A DNA stretch of 64,000 nucleotides, from NCBI GenBank assembly GCA_022453515.1, contig JAJNNY010000063.1, forward strand, positions 62,001 to 126,000, in the 5' to 3' direction. The notes under the pieces were generated by a model that was not told the origin of the DNA, did no database searches, and worked only from the letters and a program-made list of their open reading frames with translations. The translations under genes and the position numbers were made by a program. Source of the stretch: Astrocystis sublimbata (taxonomy: Eukaryota > Ascomycota > Sordariomycetes > Xylariales > Xylariaceae). Positions within the stretch are counted from its first letter, which is position 1. Each line of letters begins with the position of its first letter. Of this stretch, positions 10,183 through 21,700 are shown one piece after another.

Positions 10183-12919
10183 CGAGGTGGTGCATGGGCC
10201 CAAGGCAGCTAGTCACCCACACCCCTTACCCCTCAAGCGTCATTTGCTGAGGGGCAGCTTAGCAAACATGAAATTTGTTACCAAACTCCCTTTCCAGCCT
10301 TGATGATGTAATAGCGTGACAGGGTACTAGCTGCATTGTATACTGAAACCGATAGCAGTAGTACTTGAGGTACATACATGATACATTATCCTAGCTGTGT
10401 GAATAAGCAAGAGGAGCATCTCACCATTGTTTCTCCCACTTGTTCCTACCTTGTGTGCATGGAATATCAGCTCCAATCTGACCATGGGTTTCTATACCCG
10501 TAGCACGGTACCTTGTATAGCATTATCTAGCAATCCTCTTCTTTCAGTAATCAAGATACAGATAGAGCTGAAGAAAATAAGTAGGTTGTCGGGTCTAAGA
10601 CTTGGAAGCATGTTACTGTACCATGTATCTCGCCAGGCGCTTGAGCCAATGTGGTAATAATAACCTACTGTAATCCGACTTTTACATAACGGAGTAGCCT
10701 TATTCAATAGCACTCCCTTGTGTACTCCTGAGCCTATGCAATAAAGAGCGCTGGAGATAGGACAGAAAGCCTCTCAGAATCAAAGAACGCCAGCCACTGT
10801 AGCTTGAAGAGATCCCCTCACCGCTCTTTCCCATCAATGTGACTAGCTAGCTACACGTAGCCCCTGTGCCAAAACTGATCGCTGACACGATTCACAAGCT
10901 ACATCATCTCGACTCAAAGCATGAGGTGTCGATTTATCGACGCGGTCGTTGAGTGACAGGGGGCTGAACCTTTCTGATTACACCCCTCTGAAGCACTCGT
11001 GGGTCTTGGAGATTGAGCGGCAAGCTGACTCGGAGATTTGGGATTCTACAGGGATTGGTTCGATGGGAAAACTGCGGTTGACCCGCACGGATGCTGTGCT
11101 CGAGTACACTCAAGCTTACAGTGGCAAAAGACTGTGCAGAGGGAGTGTTCCCCAGCAATGGAGTCGTTGCACCTGGCTAGGCTAAACATGATCCAACCCC
11201 TGAAAGGACCGTACCGCCCGCCCGCCCCCATGTTCGCCCTTCAGCGTGTGACTATATGTAGCAGATTAATTTAACTGTCAGCTGGGCCTCTCGGTAGTAT
11301 CCCCTCATTAGAGGTCGCCATGACGAGCTATCTGCAACTTGCCGCTCTTTGTGATGAGTAGTATGCCCGACTGTGTCCTCGAAACCGGCAGTACGCTACC
11401 AGCACAGGGTAAGCCTCCCGGCAGTTCGTCCCCAGACACCCATGGACATGTACGAGCAGATGTAGCTAACCGACGTCGTAGATCGCCTTCGCTACCTTTT
11501 CAAATAGCATGTCTAGATTTACTTTGTCGAGTAAAGGCCCGGTAGTATGACCTCGGTTGTACTCGCAAACACCAAGGCCTAGCCTCTCGTAGAGGTGACC
11601 TAGCCACAGCAGCATCACCCCCAGGAAGTGATTTTCGTGCTGTCAAGCAATCTAGCTGGCATCTAGTACTGCCTGAGAGTCTTTCCATGTGTAGCTTGAC
11701 GGTTTCAAGCCGGCTTCAGCTCCTCTCCAGGCCAGCAGATTGCACGAGACATCTATTCAAGCGGCGAGCTCTGCCACTTACCAGGACAGTTTCCGATGGG
11801 ATACCACACGTGCGCTGTCACTGGAGGTAGCACCTCGGAAATTACTTTTGAGTACTCGGCACTTGCCATGGGATGGGGACTCAAAGGGGGGAGAATCGAG
11901 GGAAATGGTTTGGAAATCCAAGTGGGAGGAGCTTTTGGATTACGTGGCAAAGCTTCTTTTGCACGAACACAATGTAGAGGGGCCTAGACGGAGGAACTAC
12001 AGTGAAATGTATAGGTCGTTGTGCCTTTTTTGGCTGCTGAGCTTCACTGCCCTGCCCCTAAGAGACCTTGTGTAGCACTTATACAGCAGGAGGTCTGATA
12101 CCTGATGGCCTGGCTTTTGGCACGGTGCCTCACTCCAAGACCCGGATATTTGGTCTTTAGGGAAGAAACGCAGGCTACTTAGACATCAGTATAGTGGATA
12201 GCACGCACTCCCAATAACACAACAAGCAGCTAACATTGCTCAACCATGACTCCTACCCTATGGAGCTACATGAAGTTAGGCGCACCAATTGGGACAGATG
12301 AGTCTCCTTAGCGGCCGTACAGCGCCTCCTAGTAGTTGCCACAGCGCTGTTTAAACGAACAGATCGCACGCCATTCACTGATCTGCTCTGTCATAGTGAA
12401 GTGCCACTGATGTTCGTTATGCCCATTGTCCTGCACATAGATCAGAGGAAGTATTAGATCTTTGTTTCTCTATCAAGGAGTTTCCCCCTAGCTAACGTGT
12501 AGAAGGTAAAATTGTGGTAGCATGTTGGTTCATTGATCAAGAACGCTAACTTGTAGGCATTCCTCTATTCTTGATGGCCACTCTTCAAAATGTAGCTCCA
12601 GCATCTGCCCCACGCCCTCAAGCCATATCCCGTGAAGAAATACTAACAATGCCATACTAGCCTAGCAATTCTGTAGGAAGCAGCCAGCCATCCCTGTAGA
12701 GAAGGTAACTATTGTGCTGTCAAGTGATGAAGCCCTTGTCTCCAAATGGCATTCCTTCAATGCCGAGATATTTTTGAGCGATCGCTCAAAGCAGCGCCTG
12801 ACAATCTTCGAAGCAGTGTACCCATCATCGAATGCCTTTGATCACGTCTGGTCAAGAGAGTCCGTGGGTGACCGTCACCGCCGTGCTGAACTTTTGCTGA
12901 TCTGTGCAGAGCTCAACCT
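10183..12919. other. Gene-poor stretch, no supported gene
   Basis: Frames on both strands are short and broken. No complete domain was recognised. It probably contains decayed insertions because the Copia scrap lies at its right edge. Confidence 0.5.
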
Positions 12920-13195
12920 CTACCAAGTTGAAGGTCCCGAGGCGTCTCCAAACATTTGTCTGCATGCATCGCAGTTCAACTGATCCATATAAGGCTGGAG
13001 GCCCTCAAAGTCATCCTCTTTGCCCTTGGGGAACCCGTCGGGTAACGTCTCTCCGGTAGCCCCTTGTCGGCCCAGGATCACGATTGCTTTGAGGTTGGCG
13101 TGGGCCATTCGTTCGTGCCAGAGGCGGAGGAAGTCCATGACTTGTGGACTGATGGTAGCTGACGGGCCGAGATTTGGCTGAAGTTGTTCCGACAT
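12920..13195 (-). mobile_element. Copia-type retrotransposon scrap (pre-integrase zinc-binding segment)
   Basis: A 91-codon minus frame contains FLRLWHERMAHANLKAI and, about 45 residues on, LNCDACRQ. The order W-H-x-R-x-x-H, then C-x-x-C, matches the HHCC zinc-binding segment (GAG_pre-integrs) that precedes the integrase of Ty1/Copia elements. Here the second His position and the Lys after C-x-x-C are not clearly kept. No integrase core, reverse transcriptase or LTR is visible on either side, and stops follow directly. I read it as a fragment of a decayed element. The call rests on one short motif. Confidence 0.45.
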
Positions 13196-13369
13196 GCTTT
13201 CCCAGTGACTAGCGATATCGATTGAGCTCGGGTTTTGGGATGATACCTAGGTAGGTAGTAAAAGGAGCGGGCATTACTTAAAATGCGGAGTAGTGGGCCA
13301 GTCCTCAAAATCTGCAATGTGGATTCTGTTAGTGGAAGCGCACCCAAAAACAACTACATGTAAAGCGGT

Positions 13370-13560
13370 GTGAAAAATAAATCAAACAATTACAGAGCAG
13401 TCAAGATTCTACTTAATCTTGTAACAACTAGTATATAACTACTTAAGTATCCTATAGCACATAATTATGACTGTTTATAATATCCTTGTATGTGGTTTGT
13501 TTAGAAGTAGTCACATAAATATAGAAGGCTGCTATAGATAGCTTCTCATTCTACTAAAAG
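13370..13560. other. AT-rich island
   Basis: Composition drops sharply to A/T-rich sequence with many TA steps and no open frame. It lies between the Copia scrap and the levoglucosan-kinase-like gene. Such patches commonly mark old repeats hit by repeat-induced point mutation, but I could not test that. Confidence 0.5.
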
Positions 13561-13718
13561 CTCCGCAGTACTCAGAAGGGAGGGTATCGTCACTTAATAT
13601 TCATACTGCGAGCTAGATAACCGATGAGACTAAGGCGTAGCGTGATCTGGAATCCCTGCGCCCACTAAATACCCCAGAAAGCTCAGGTACAGATTTTTTA
13701 AGTATCGACAACCCTTGG

Positions 13719-15042
13719 CTATGAAATAATGCCTCCTTCATGATTCACGAATGGTTTTCCATTCACGAGATTCACCAGTTCAGTCACAGGCGAAAGACCC
13801 TCATCATCGCCCGCGAAACCTTGGGCCTTCCTCATCACCCGGCGAAAATTCCGGCCAGGGCTGATCTTCCCGAGAATGTACTGGGCGCTAGTTTCCACGC
13901 GCGAAGGAACCGGAACTGATCGCCCCACGACCGCCTCCATCCCCTGCCACGCGAACGTGATGGCCTCCTTGGCATCGCCTGGGATCCCCGCCTCGTCCAG
14001 CATGGCGATGCGCGTCTCCGGGAACGCAGACTGCATGTACGCCACGATGTTAGGGTTCTTGGCCCCACCGCCGCACATGTATATATCTGCCAGCGGACCA
14101 TACTCCGTAGGCATGTAGCGCCGGTAATGATTGACGATGGCCTGTGCCGTGATGCGCGTAATCGTCGCGACGATGTCGTTGGGCGATAGACCCTTCTTTT
14201 GGCCCTTGGCGATCAGGTCGTGCGCGATAGTATCACGAAATACCTCGCGACCCGTGGTTTTTGGGGGGTCTAGAGCAAAGTACGGAAACTCGTGCAGGAA
14301 CTCGTCGACGATCTCATGGTCGACGGTGCCTGCGCGCCCCATGGCGCCATCCTTGTCGTACTCCTGCTCGCCATTCGTGAAATAGCGTACCGCGGCGTCG
14401 ATGAAGACATTCCCGGGACCTGTGTCGAAGTCGAAGAAAGCCGGGTTCAGCTCGTTGTTGCAATCCGCACACGTTTGCGATGCCGCCGATGTTCTGGCAT
14501 GCGCGGAGCTTGGTGGGGTGGTGCAGGAGAAGAGAGTCAAAGAAGCCGATGAGGGGTGCGCCTTGGCGGCCTGCAGCTTGGTCTGACACTCGGAAATCCG
14601 TCACGGTTGTAACGCCGGTGCGAGCGGCGATGAAAGAGCCCTCCGCCATTGTCAATGCTGATCTCACCTGGCCTTCCTCTGGCATGCTCAGAAGCCAGAT
14701 GGTCTGGCCGTGAGACCCAATGACATCTATCGAGTCCATTGCCACGTCGTGCTTTTCGCAGAAAGCCTTCGCGGCATCTGCGAAGACCACGCCCAGCTCG
14801 ACATTTACTTCTGATAGTTCCTCCAGTGTTGTTTTATTATGCAAGATCATGCGCAATACTTTGTTCTTGAGTTTCTTTTCGAGATTGACCTCGTCGTATT
14901 TGAGTAGCTCGAAAAACATGGGATCCGACGGCTTCTCTTGTCGGAATCGGCAGTATGCAACGTCTATGGCGTCCATCGACGTACCAGAGTTCATCCCAAG
15001 GACCCTAAGGTCTAAAGGCTGAGTGGTTCTTGAACCCATCAT
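13719..15042 (-). pseudogene. Levoglucosan kinase / AnmK-family sugar kinase, frameshifted
   Basis: The product would belong to the anhydro-sugar kinase family (AnmK, PF03702), which in fungi includes levoglucosan kinase (levoglucosan + ATP to glucose 6-phosphate). The N-terminal half, from the ATG at 15042, has [10 protein letters not shown] (phosphate binding), [26 protein letters not shown] (the motif with the catalytic Asp) and NIGGIANVC. The C-terminal half, in another frame, has [38 protein letters not shown] and MCGGGA. The frame changes near 14461-14470 (minus-strand context TGCGGATTGC), and there is no room for an intron. The span of 1324 nt is 3 x 441 + 1, so one extra base explains it. 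Removing it would give about 440 residues, the usual family length. Either a recent loss of function or a sequencing error. Faces the sugar transporter. Confidence 0.85.
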
Positions 15043-15522
15043 GTGAGTATCCTTTCGGTGCCCTTCTTTCAAATTGTGGGATGATATTAGGTGTGAACAA
15101 GTATTTCTTCGTGAGGAGTATTCATCCTTTCCATCTAGCAGCACACGGTCAAGGTAAAAGGTTTTTGCACCAAAATCAAGCTTTTACGAACAGCAACGAT
15201 ATGTAAAGCCCAAACCTTTGAAGTTAATTCTACAACAACTTTTCGTAACAGAGTCTGGATTGACTTCCAATGGGACATGGACTTTGTCCGAGCGGCTAAA
15301 GGCCCAAATGACGTGACTCTGAAACTTGGCGTTTAGGTGTTCAAGGGTTTAGCCGAATTCGGCCAGTGGGAGGATGTCGAGTTCGTCGCTCATAGGTTAT
15401 AAGATCGCCAAGCTACGCGCATAAGCTTACATAGCATATACCGAAGCGAGAATTGGAGTAGCTTTAAAATGAAAATTTCTCTGAACACAATCTAATGAAC
15501 ATAGCAACGGATGAACACCACG
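15043..15522. promoter_or_regulatory. Shared divergent promoter of sugar kinase and transporter
   Basis: This 480-bp region lies between two divergent genes of the same apparent pathway, so it should hold both promoters. It includes the CCG-N4-CGG palindrome at 15352-15363. No coding frame is supported here. Confidence 0.6.
15352..15363. promoter_or_regulatory. Perfect palindrome GCCGAATTCGGC, candidate Zn2Cys6 site
   Basis: The 12-bp palindrome contains CCG-N4-CGG. Zn2Cys6 dimers commonly bind paired CGG triplets at fixed spacing. It sits in the shared promoter, and a Zn2Cys6 gene is the third member of the cluster (17812-19531). Binding is an inference. Confidence 0.5.
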
Positions 15523-17717
15523 ATGGCATGTTCCCATAAGTTTGAGCCATGGCGCCATGTGCCCGGGAAAGCCTTATTAATATTGACCAACGTAGTAGCT
15601 GCTACTGCACTTGTCTTCGAAGGTGCGGGCTATAGAAGCACCATGAAGGTGATATACTTCTGCTAAGCACTAGACTCTTTAGGTTTCAACCAAGGCGTCT
15701 TTGGCACTGTCAGCTCAACTCCGGGGTTCATTGAGATGGCTAAAATCGGACATGGCGACAAGGTGACCGACACCACCAAACAAGGTGGTCTAGCTGCAGC
15801 CTACTATCTTGGGGGTATTGGGGGTTGCTTTTTCGGAGGCAAGTAGTAACGCCTCAAAGTGCTCTATATCAGAAGTCTGACTGAATCGCGAAAGGCTGGG
15901 TCGGCGACAAGATCGGCCGGAAACGCGATGTTTTGGTTGGGACCCTGTTGGGTATTGTCGGTGCGGCGCTCATGGCAGGGAGCCAGAACTCCGACATGTT
16001 TATCATCGCTCGTATCATCGCTGGGTTGGGTGTCGGCTTCATCAATTCGATCATTCCGCCGTGGGTAAGCGAGTTATCTAGAAGCCATCAGCGCGGTTCC
16101 AGTTTCTCACTCGTTTTCGTGGCCAACTACCTCGGGATCGTGATTGCCTACTGGATCAACTTTGGTATCCGCGGTTACGGGAGCGAGTTTCGTTGGAGGT
16201 TCCCTTTAGCGTGGATGATAATACCACTTTTGATTGTCGACGCTACTGTGCCGTTTCTGCCCGAGTCTCCACGGTACGTGGGATCTTGATAGTGGAGCGG
16301 GATGAAGTCTGTTAACGATGTTTGCAGATGGCTCATTGCGAATAATAGACGACAGGAAGCCATCGAAATCCTATGCAAAATACGCGGCGACGTATCACAA
16401 AGCGACCCAATGCTCGTCGCAGAGGTCGAGCAGCTCGACGCGATCGTCGAGGCATCACACCACAAGCGAAATAATCTCGTGAACATTGTCCTTGGGGGTC
16501 GCTACTCGGGAAGTCTTCACCTCGGGCGTCGTGCCGTGCTCGGGTTTGCGCTGCAACTTATACAGCAATGGACTGGAATCTTGGCCATCGCTGGCTGGGC
16601 AACAACTCTTTTCGGCCTCGCAGGGTTCGACTCCTACAAGGCGGCATGGCTCGGCGGGTTGGTTAACGCATTCGGCATTTTTGGCACTGCAGCGGCTGCA
16701 CTGGTCGTTGATAGGATTGGTCGCATCAAATCATTGGTCATTTCCTTCATCACGCAAGGTGTTGCCTTATTCGTGGTCGCTGCTCTTATTAAGACATCAC
16801 AGGCATCCACCAATGCAGAACAAGCAGCACGACTGGGGACCGGTGCAGCTGCTTTTGTGTTTGTCTACATCTGGTTCTTTACAATGTTCAACAGTCAGTA
16901 TATTTTAGTCGAAACGCGATACCTTGAAAGGTCTGCTCTTCAAGGCTGGATGGCTGTGTGCGCGCTGGAGGATCCCAACTTGGGGTTCAAGGTTCGCTGA
17001 ACAGGGTAGATGCTAACTCTCTTTCTCCAACAGTCATCCCGTCATGGGTTTACGGCACTGAAATCTGGCCACAGGAGATTCGAGCTAAAGGTTACAGTTG
17101 TATGTGCTCCCTGGCGTCATTTGTTCCCCCCTCGGGCAGTCTCGGCGGGATAAATGACCCTAACGGGCATCTGTGCTCCCAAGACACCTACGAACCCCGG
17201 TTTCCTGAGCAGGTTCTTTACTTTGGCAGGCAAATGCTGACTTGGCACATCTGAAGTCACAATCTTCGGGTGGGCACTTGGATCCGGAGTGTAAGAGTCA
17301 CTTCCTCTACAAACGAATTGTTGAACTACTCAATTAAACAATACAAACACTAGTCAATCTGAAGCTAACTCCCTTGAACCTAAAAGCACGCAATTTGTTA
17401 TTCCCATCCTCTTGGACCGCCTTGGAGGCGCGACTTTCATCTTCTTTGGTTCCCTCAATGTGATAGCCATACCGATCATTTACTCCATCTATCCCGAAGT
17501 CGCCGGGAGGTCTCTTGAGGAGATCAACCTCCTCTTCACGAGTGACAGTCCCTTCGTCAAAGCCAACATGCGTGAATACGATCGCCGTATTGCGGAAGCA
17601 GGAAGCAGCATCCCAGTCGCTGCCAGAAAGCTCTTATCAGAGGTCGACGGCTATAGAGAACCATCTGTGGGTGCGAATGATGCGGAAAAACGTGGGGAGC
17701 TTGGAGGATTCATTTGA
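15523..17717 (+). CDS. MFS sugar transporter (seven exons)
   Basis: This is a sugar porter of the major facilitator superfamily, acting at the plasma membrane. The start is the ATG at 15523 (MACSHKFEPW). Introns fit at 15623-15682, 15839-15894 (a GC-AG intron, AG|GCAAGT), 16274-16327, 16894-17033, 17100-17256 and 17291-17386, giving about 543 residues. Family marks are FEGFNQGVFGT in helix 1, GDKIGRKR (the loop 2-3 motif), IIARIIAGLGVG, PESPRW after helix 6, IPSWVYGTEIWPQEIR in the second half, and PEVAGRSLEEI at the end. The fourth intron is unusually long and its junction is two or three residues shorter than relatives I know, so a tiny exon may be missed. It is divergent from the sugar kinase, which suggests uptake of the kinase substrate. 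Confidence 0.85.
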
Positions 17718-17811
17718 TGTCGGGGTTGCTGTTAGATTGAAGCATTAGTGTTGTTATTGCAGATGGATAACACAAGAGATACGTGCCATCAGCAAAACAA
17801 TCATCAGGGAT

Positions 17812-19531
17812 CTAGTCCCATATCAAATTCCAGCTCAAGTCGGACAACAAGGCCTCCGGGACTAAGAAACTCCAAGTCGCGCCCAAGTCAACATGAAGCT
17901 CCGGGCCCGACAGCATACCTTGCTGTATGCTCTCAATTTGTTTTTGCGTGTTCATGTAATCGTCAATCCGTGATACTTGCCCTCGTAGCTTCTCGCTGAC
18001 ACTCGCGCCACGGTGTGGGGGTTCCAGTTTATCAAGCAACAGAGCCATAGACAACATCACAGTTCTCAACTCTCCGTATTCATCCTCCATCATCGGTTCC
18101 ATGAGCACATAATTGAGTATAGTACCCATACCCTTGAGATGATGCAGCAAAGGTGTGCCGATGGCGACGAGATACCCAACGGGAATAGCGTGAAACTCGT
18201 TGATGACTTCCTTAGCGACACGGCATCTATCGTAGATGCTGGCGTTGCCCACTTCGAACACGGCTAAGCGAAGAAGTTGTAAAGTAGCTGTAATGTTGGC
18301 CGCCTGGAATCCAAACAAGTCTTTCGATAAGTTGTGTGTCATCTCTGTAGCGTGTCTGAAGATGTTCGGTAGATTTCGATACTTTTCCAAAGCGCCGTAG
18401 TGTAGAATGAAGCCGCCAGTGACGCTAACTCCATTGTGGCAGATGTCGACTCCGTATCCGCTGCGGTCGTATCTCATACCAAGTCCCTTCGCGCGCGCTT
18501 CAACATGCTCGAGCACCCGATACAGGTCGGTAACGAAATTCCAGCCTACTAACCAGCAGCAGTCTTGCTGAATTGTGGGGATACCGTCGGGGCCGTATTG
18601 AGAAACAATCCCGTTCTCCGGTAGCAACTCGTCGTCAACTTCGAGTGGGTAAGCCACATTGGCCTGCTGTTCTCGGGATCGAATTGTCGAGCCCCAGACC
18701 ATGCCCCTGAAGACATCCAGTTTGTACATGGCCCAGAACTGGAAATGGGGTGTGTCAGTTATTGATTTGTTGGCTTCAGATAGGAGGGAGTTGTACCAGC
18801 CGTCTGCGCTCTTCCCGCTCAAACACATTCATCCCTGCCGGCCATTTCGAGTCATCGTGAAGCCCATACATGTCAATTATCGTATGGTACTTATTGAGAT
18901 GCTTGTGCAGGTCCATGGTACGGCCGTTTTGAATAGCGGCAATGCATAGCAGAGCATGAGAGCGTATCACATGGAGATTTGACTGCTCACCGACAAGGTC
19001 GAGCTGTCGCTGTGCCTCTTCAAAAAAAACATCGGGAGATGGGTAATGATTGAGTAAATTCAATCGTCGGTTAGTCGCGGAGCCGTCGCGAACCCGGCCA
19101 GCGACTGATGCGCTGATGGCCATGATGGACATGAACAACATCCTATCTGACGTATGTTCGCCTCTTGACACTCTCTTCTGCAGTAGGGGGCGATTGAACA
19201 CGGGGAAGATAGGATAGACCACCTCAAAAAAGAGCTCGACCAAGTCAACTATTGTGGCCTGCGACGCGACAGGCGGGCACGTCCATGGTTGCTCTAGTGC
19301 CCTTGTCAAGCTCAACGTGCTGTTGGGTCCGGATTGACCGCCATCTGTGACTAGCGCTCTGACACCCCTTTTCTTCGGCCGACGGTTATAAGTGCATCGC
19401 TGGCCAAACCTCTTGCAATTCTCACAGCTTTTATGGACGGGAGGGTGCTGGCACTTGATGGCGCGCCGGTGGCAGAAGTCACAAGCTTGCGTCGCACGTC
19501 GCTTCTTTACCTTTGGGGCGGGATCCGACAT
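17812..19531 (-). CDS. Zn2Cys6 transcription factor of the sugar-kinase cluster
   Basis: The product is a nuclear Zn2Cys6 regulator of about 553 residues. Exon 1 starts at the ATG at 19531. One intron (18739-18796, GTACAA donor, TTTCCAG end) restores the frame RRRL|FWAMYKLDVF, a join typical of the fungal-specific regulatory domain. Residues 16-47 contain CDFCHRRAIKCQ and CENCKRFGQRC with the usual six cysteines, followed by basic residues RRPKKRGVR. The middle domain (PF04082 type) starts around VDLVELFFEVVYPIFPVF. The gene is tail-to-tail with the sugar transporter, only 95 bp apart. I infer that it controls the kinase and transporter, with the CCG-N4-CGG palindrome as a possible target. 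Confidence 0.85.
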
Positions 19532-21700
19532 GGTGATGAGTAGTGTAAGAGTTAACTTACGTTGGGGTTTGTGAGGTGTGTGAGATATCTGTGAAGTAGC
19601 TGAGGTATGTGAGGATATTGTTCAGTTGAAGGACTAGTATCCGACTGCGTGGGGGAGGGGGAGAGAAGGACCTACTTGTACACATGATGAGCCGGGGACA
19701 ATGTACATACCTAGCAGTGTCTCCTTGGCCTGGGTAGTACCAGTTCAGCAGGAGGCAATCGGTGCTTCTCTGTCCTGTGTACGTCACATAGAGTGGCACA
19801 TTTTCCTATTAGTGCGAGACACGTCGCCGTTTTCTGCCGCTTGCATATTAGTGATGACATCTTGTTCAACATCTGTACTCGATTCGTTGTCTGTTGCTCT
19901 GACTTCTGATCTATTGGCACCCTTGCGTCAAGGATACATGAGATCGTTGCGCTGTTCCCCCGATTGCTCTATGAGATAAATTTCAATACTGATAGAAAAT
20001 AACTAATGTTAAAACACGATAGTTCGAGTGAATTAAACAATACAAACAAATGGTTTTATTAGCCTTAGTGTGTTTATATCAACTTTAAAATCACATTTCT
20101 AATAAATCTAGTAATAACCAGTGAATAATCCATGGACAATTTTAGAATTTAGAGCCGTCAACTCTTATTACTTGGTTATTCGCATTTAACAAGAACCTTA
20201 GGTTCAAACGCAGTTGGCCTATTGAAGTTAGTCTCTTCCAGGGCACCTTGCGGGTGATGGCGCGTATCAACGATCTGCATCGCCGGATCAAAGTGTGGAA
20301 ATCTAGATCTGAGGGGGTATCGGGTCACTGCCGAACAACGAACACACCAATCCACTCGCACCGATATACACCGCAAGACTTGTACGAGGACACTCCGCTT
20401 CGTGCGCCATGCGGGAGAGATGAAGGTGGCAGGGGCTGGTCGTCGAGTCTGGGGTGGCCACTTTCCTCAGGGTGCGCTGTGTTGAGAATATTAGAACAGC
20501 GTTGGCGATCTGCCGCCGCAGTAGGACCTACGATGTGACGAATCACCTTCCATGTAAACCGTAAACCAGTGCTAGCATAGGGACATCACAGGTGCTGTCA
20601 AGGTGTTGAGGAGGTGCACCGTGATTGCTCTGCAGAGACCTCGAGCTCCTTGTTCGCCTGCGCTTCGTCTTACTGCATCGGGGTTTGAATGCGGTATCCC
20701 AAGCAGTAGCATGATTGGTGTATATGTATCATGTGACTTCTACTATGGGCAGGCTAGATCCCTCTACTCTGGTACTAGACATATATTTTTGGATATTGGT
20801 CCATGTTTCCAATAAATGGGATAGACAGCTTAATAGCGTAACGGTTATTGTTGCGGTCTGATCAACCCCTACCCGAAAAGGGTAGACGAAGGTAACCAGT
20901 TCAAGTCGGATCTCGGCCCCTATACCTCGAAGGGGATTATAAAATGGAGAGTTTTTTGACTTTTTGGGCATTCCACCCACCACTGCTTGGCCTACACAAT
21001 CTTGGTGCTATGAACAGCAGATTCATTCATTACTAACACTGTCAACCTTTGCTTTCTACTGATTACCTGCTCGTCGATACTAAAAATGTCTAGACAGTTT
21101 GTGTCACTCTGTGGAGGTTCCGGACCTCCCTCGGCAGCATTCTTACGAAGCAGCAATACATGTACAACTACGAGCCGCTGCCGGGCTTGCAGAGTTCAAC
21201 ATGAGCAATGCATTACAGGCTCTACTCTTAGTGAATGGCTTGCTTCCTTGAGGTTCTCGTATTAACAACAGACCTTATGTTTCACACACCCATACAGAGA
21301 CTTGGCCACTACGAGGCATGATTCAACCCACTCCCAAAATCCAGAGGTTTGCTTAGCTTCGATGCAGTTAGGTAGAAAGCTACCTACCTAGTCCTGAGTC
21401 CGGTGCACCTTTTGCAAGTTCAATGTTCCTCCACGAAAACACCAAGCACTGTACCAACCTTCGACCCTTCCCTCAAATCCTTATGGTCTGGTCCCATTTT
21501 CGTTCCTTCTCGCATTGCCTTTGCCTTTGCCGTTCCTGTTCCAGTTACCATTCGTCTTTCTTAGCCACCCTCTTAGATTCAATATTGTCCGCGCTAACCA
21601 CAACTAAAACCACAGCTGCAGCAACAGCAACAACCGCAACAACCGCAACAGCCCCTTCCCCTTCTCTCAATGCCAAATAAACCTCACCAGAACTGCCATC
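19532..21700. other. Intergenic region with AT-rich island and tRNA-like repeat
   Basis: Upstream of the regulator, no gene is supported for 2.2 kb. Positions 19975-20190 are AT-rich and free of frames. A tRNA-like repeat lies at 20836-20916. The last 300 bases before 21701 contain pyrimidine-rich sequence and CAACAG runs, fitting a 5' leader of the next gene. Confidence 0.5.
20836..20916 (+). repeat. tRNA-like / SINE-like repeat, copy A
   Basis: The copy begins GCGTAACGG, which resembles a Pol III box A. It continues with GGTCTGATCAACCCC and a hairpin CTACCC-GAAAA-GGGTAG, and has AGTTCAAGTC where box B is expected. A T6 run follows at 20952-20957, as at a Pol III terminator. A second diverged copy is at 50362-50440 on the other strand. 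The cloverleaf stems are imperfect, so I do not call it a functional tRNA. Confidence 0.5.

Noticed and set aside
21423..21680. 85-codon frame with Thr/Ala repeats
   Set aside because: It sits just upstream of the RRM-like gene and looks like its 5' leader.
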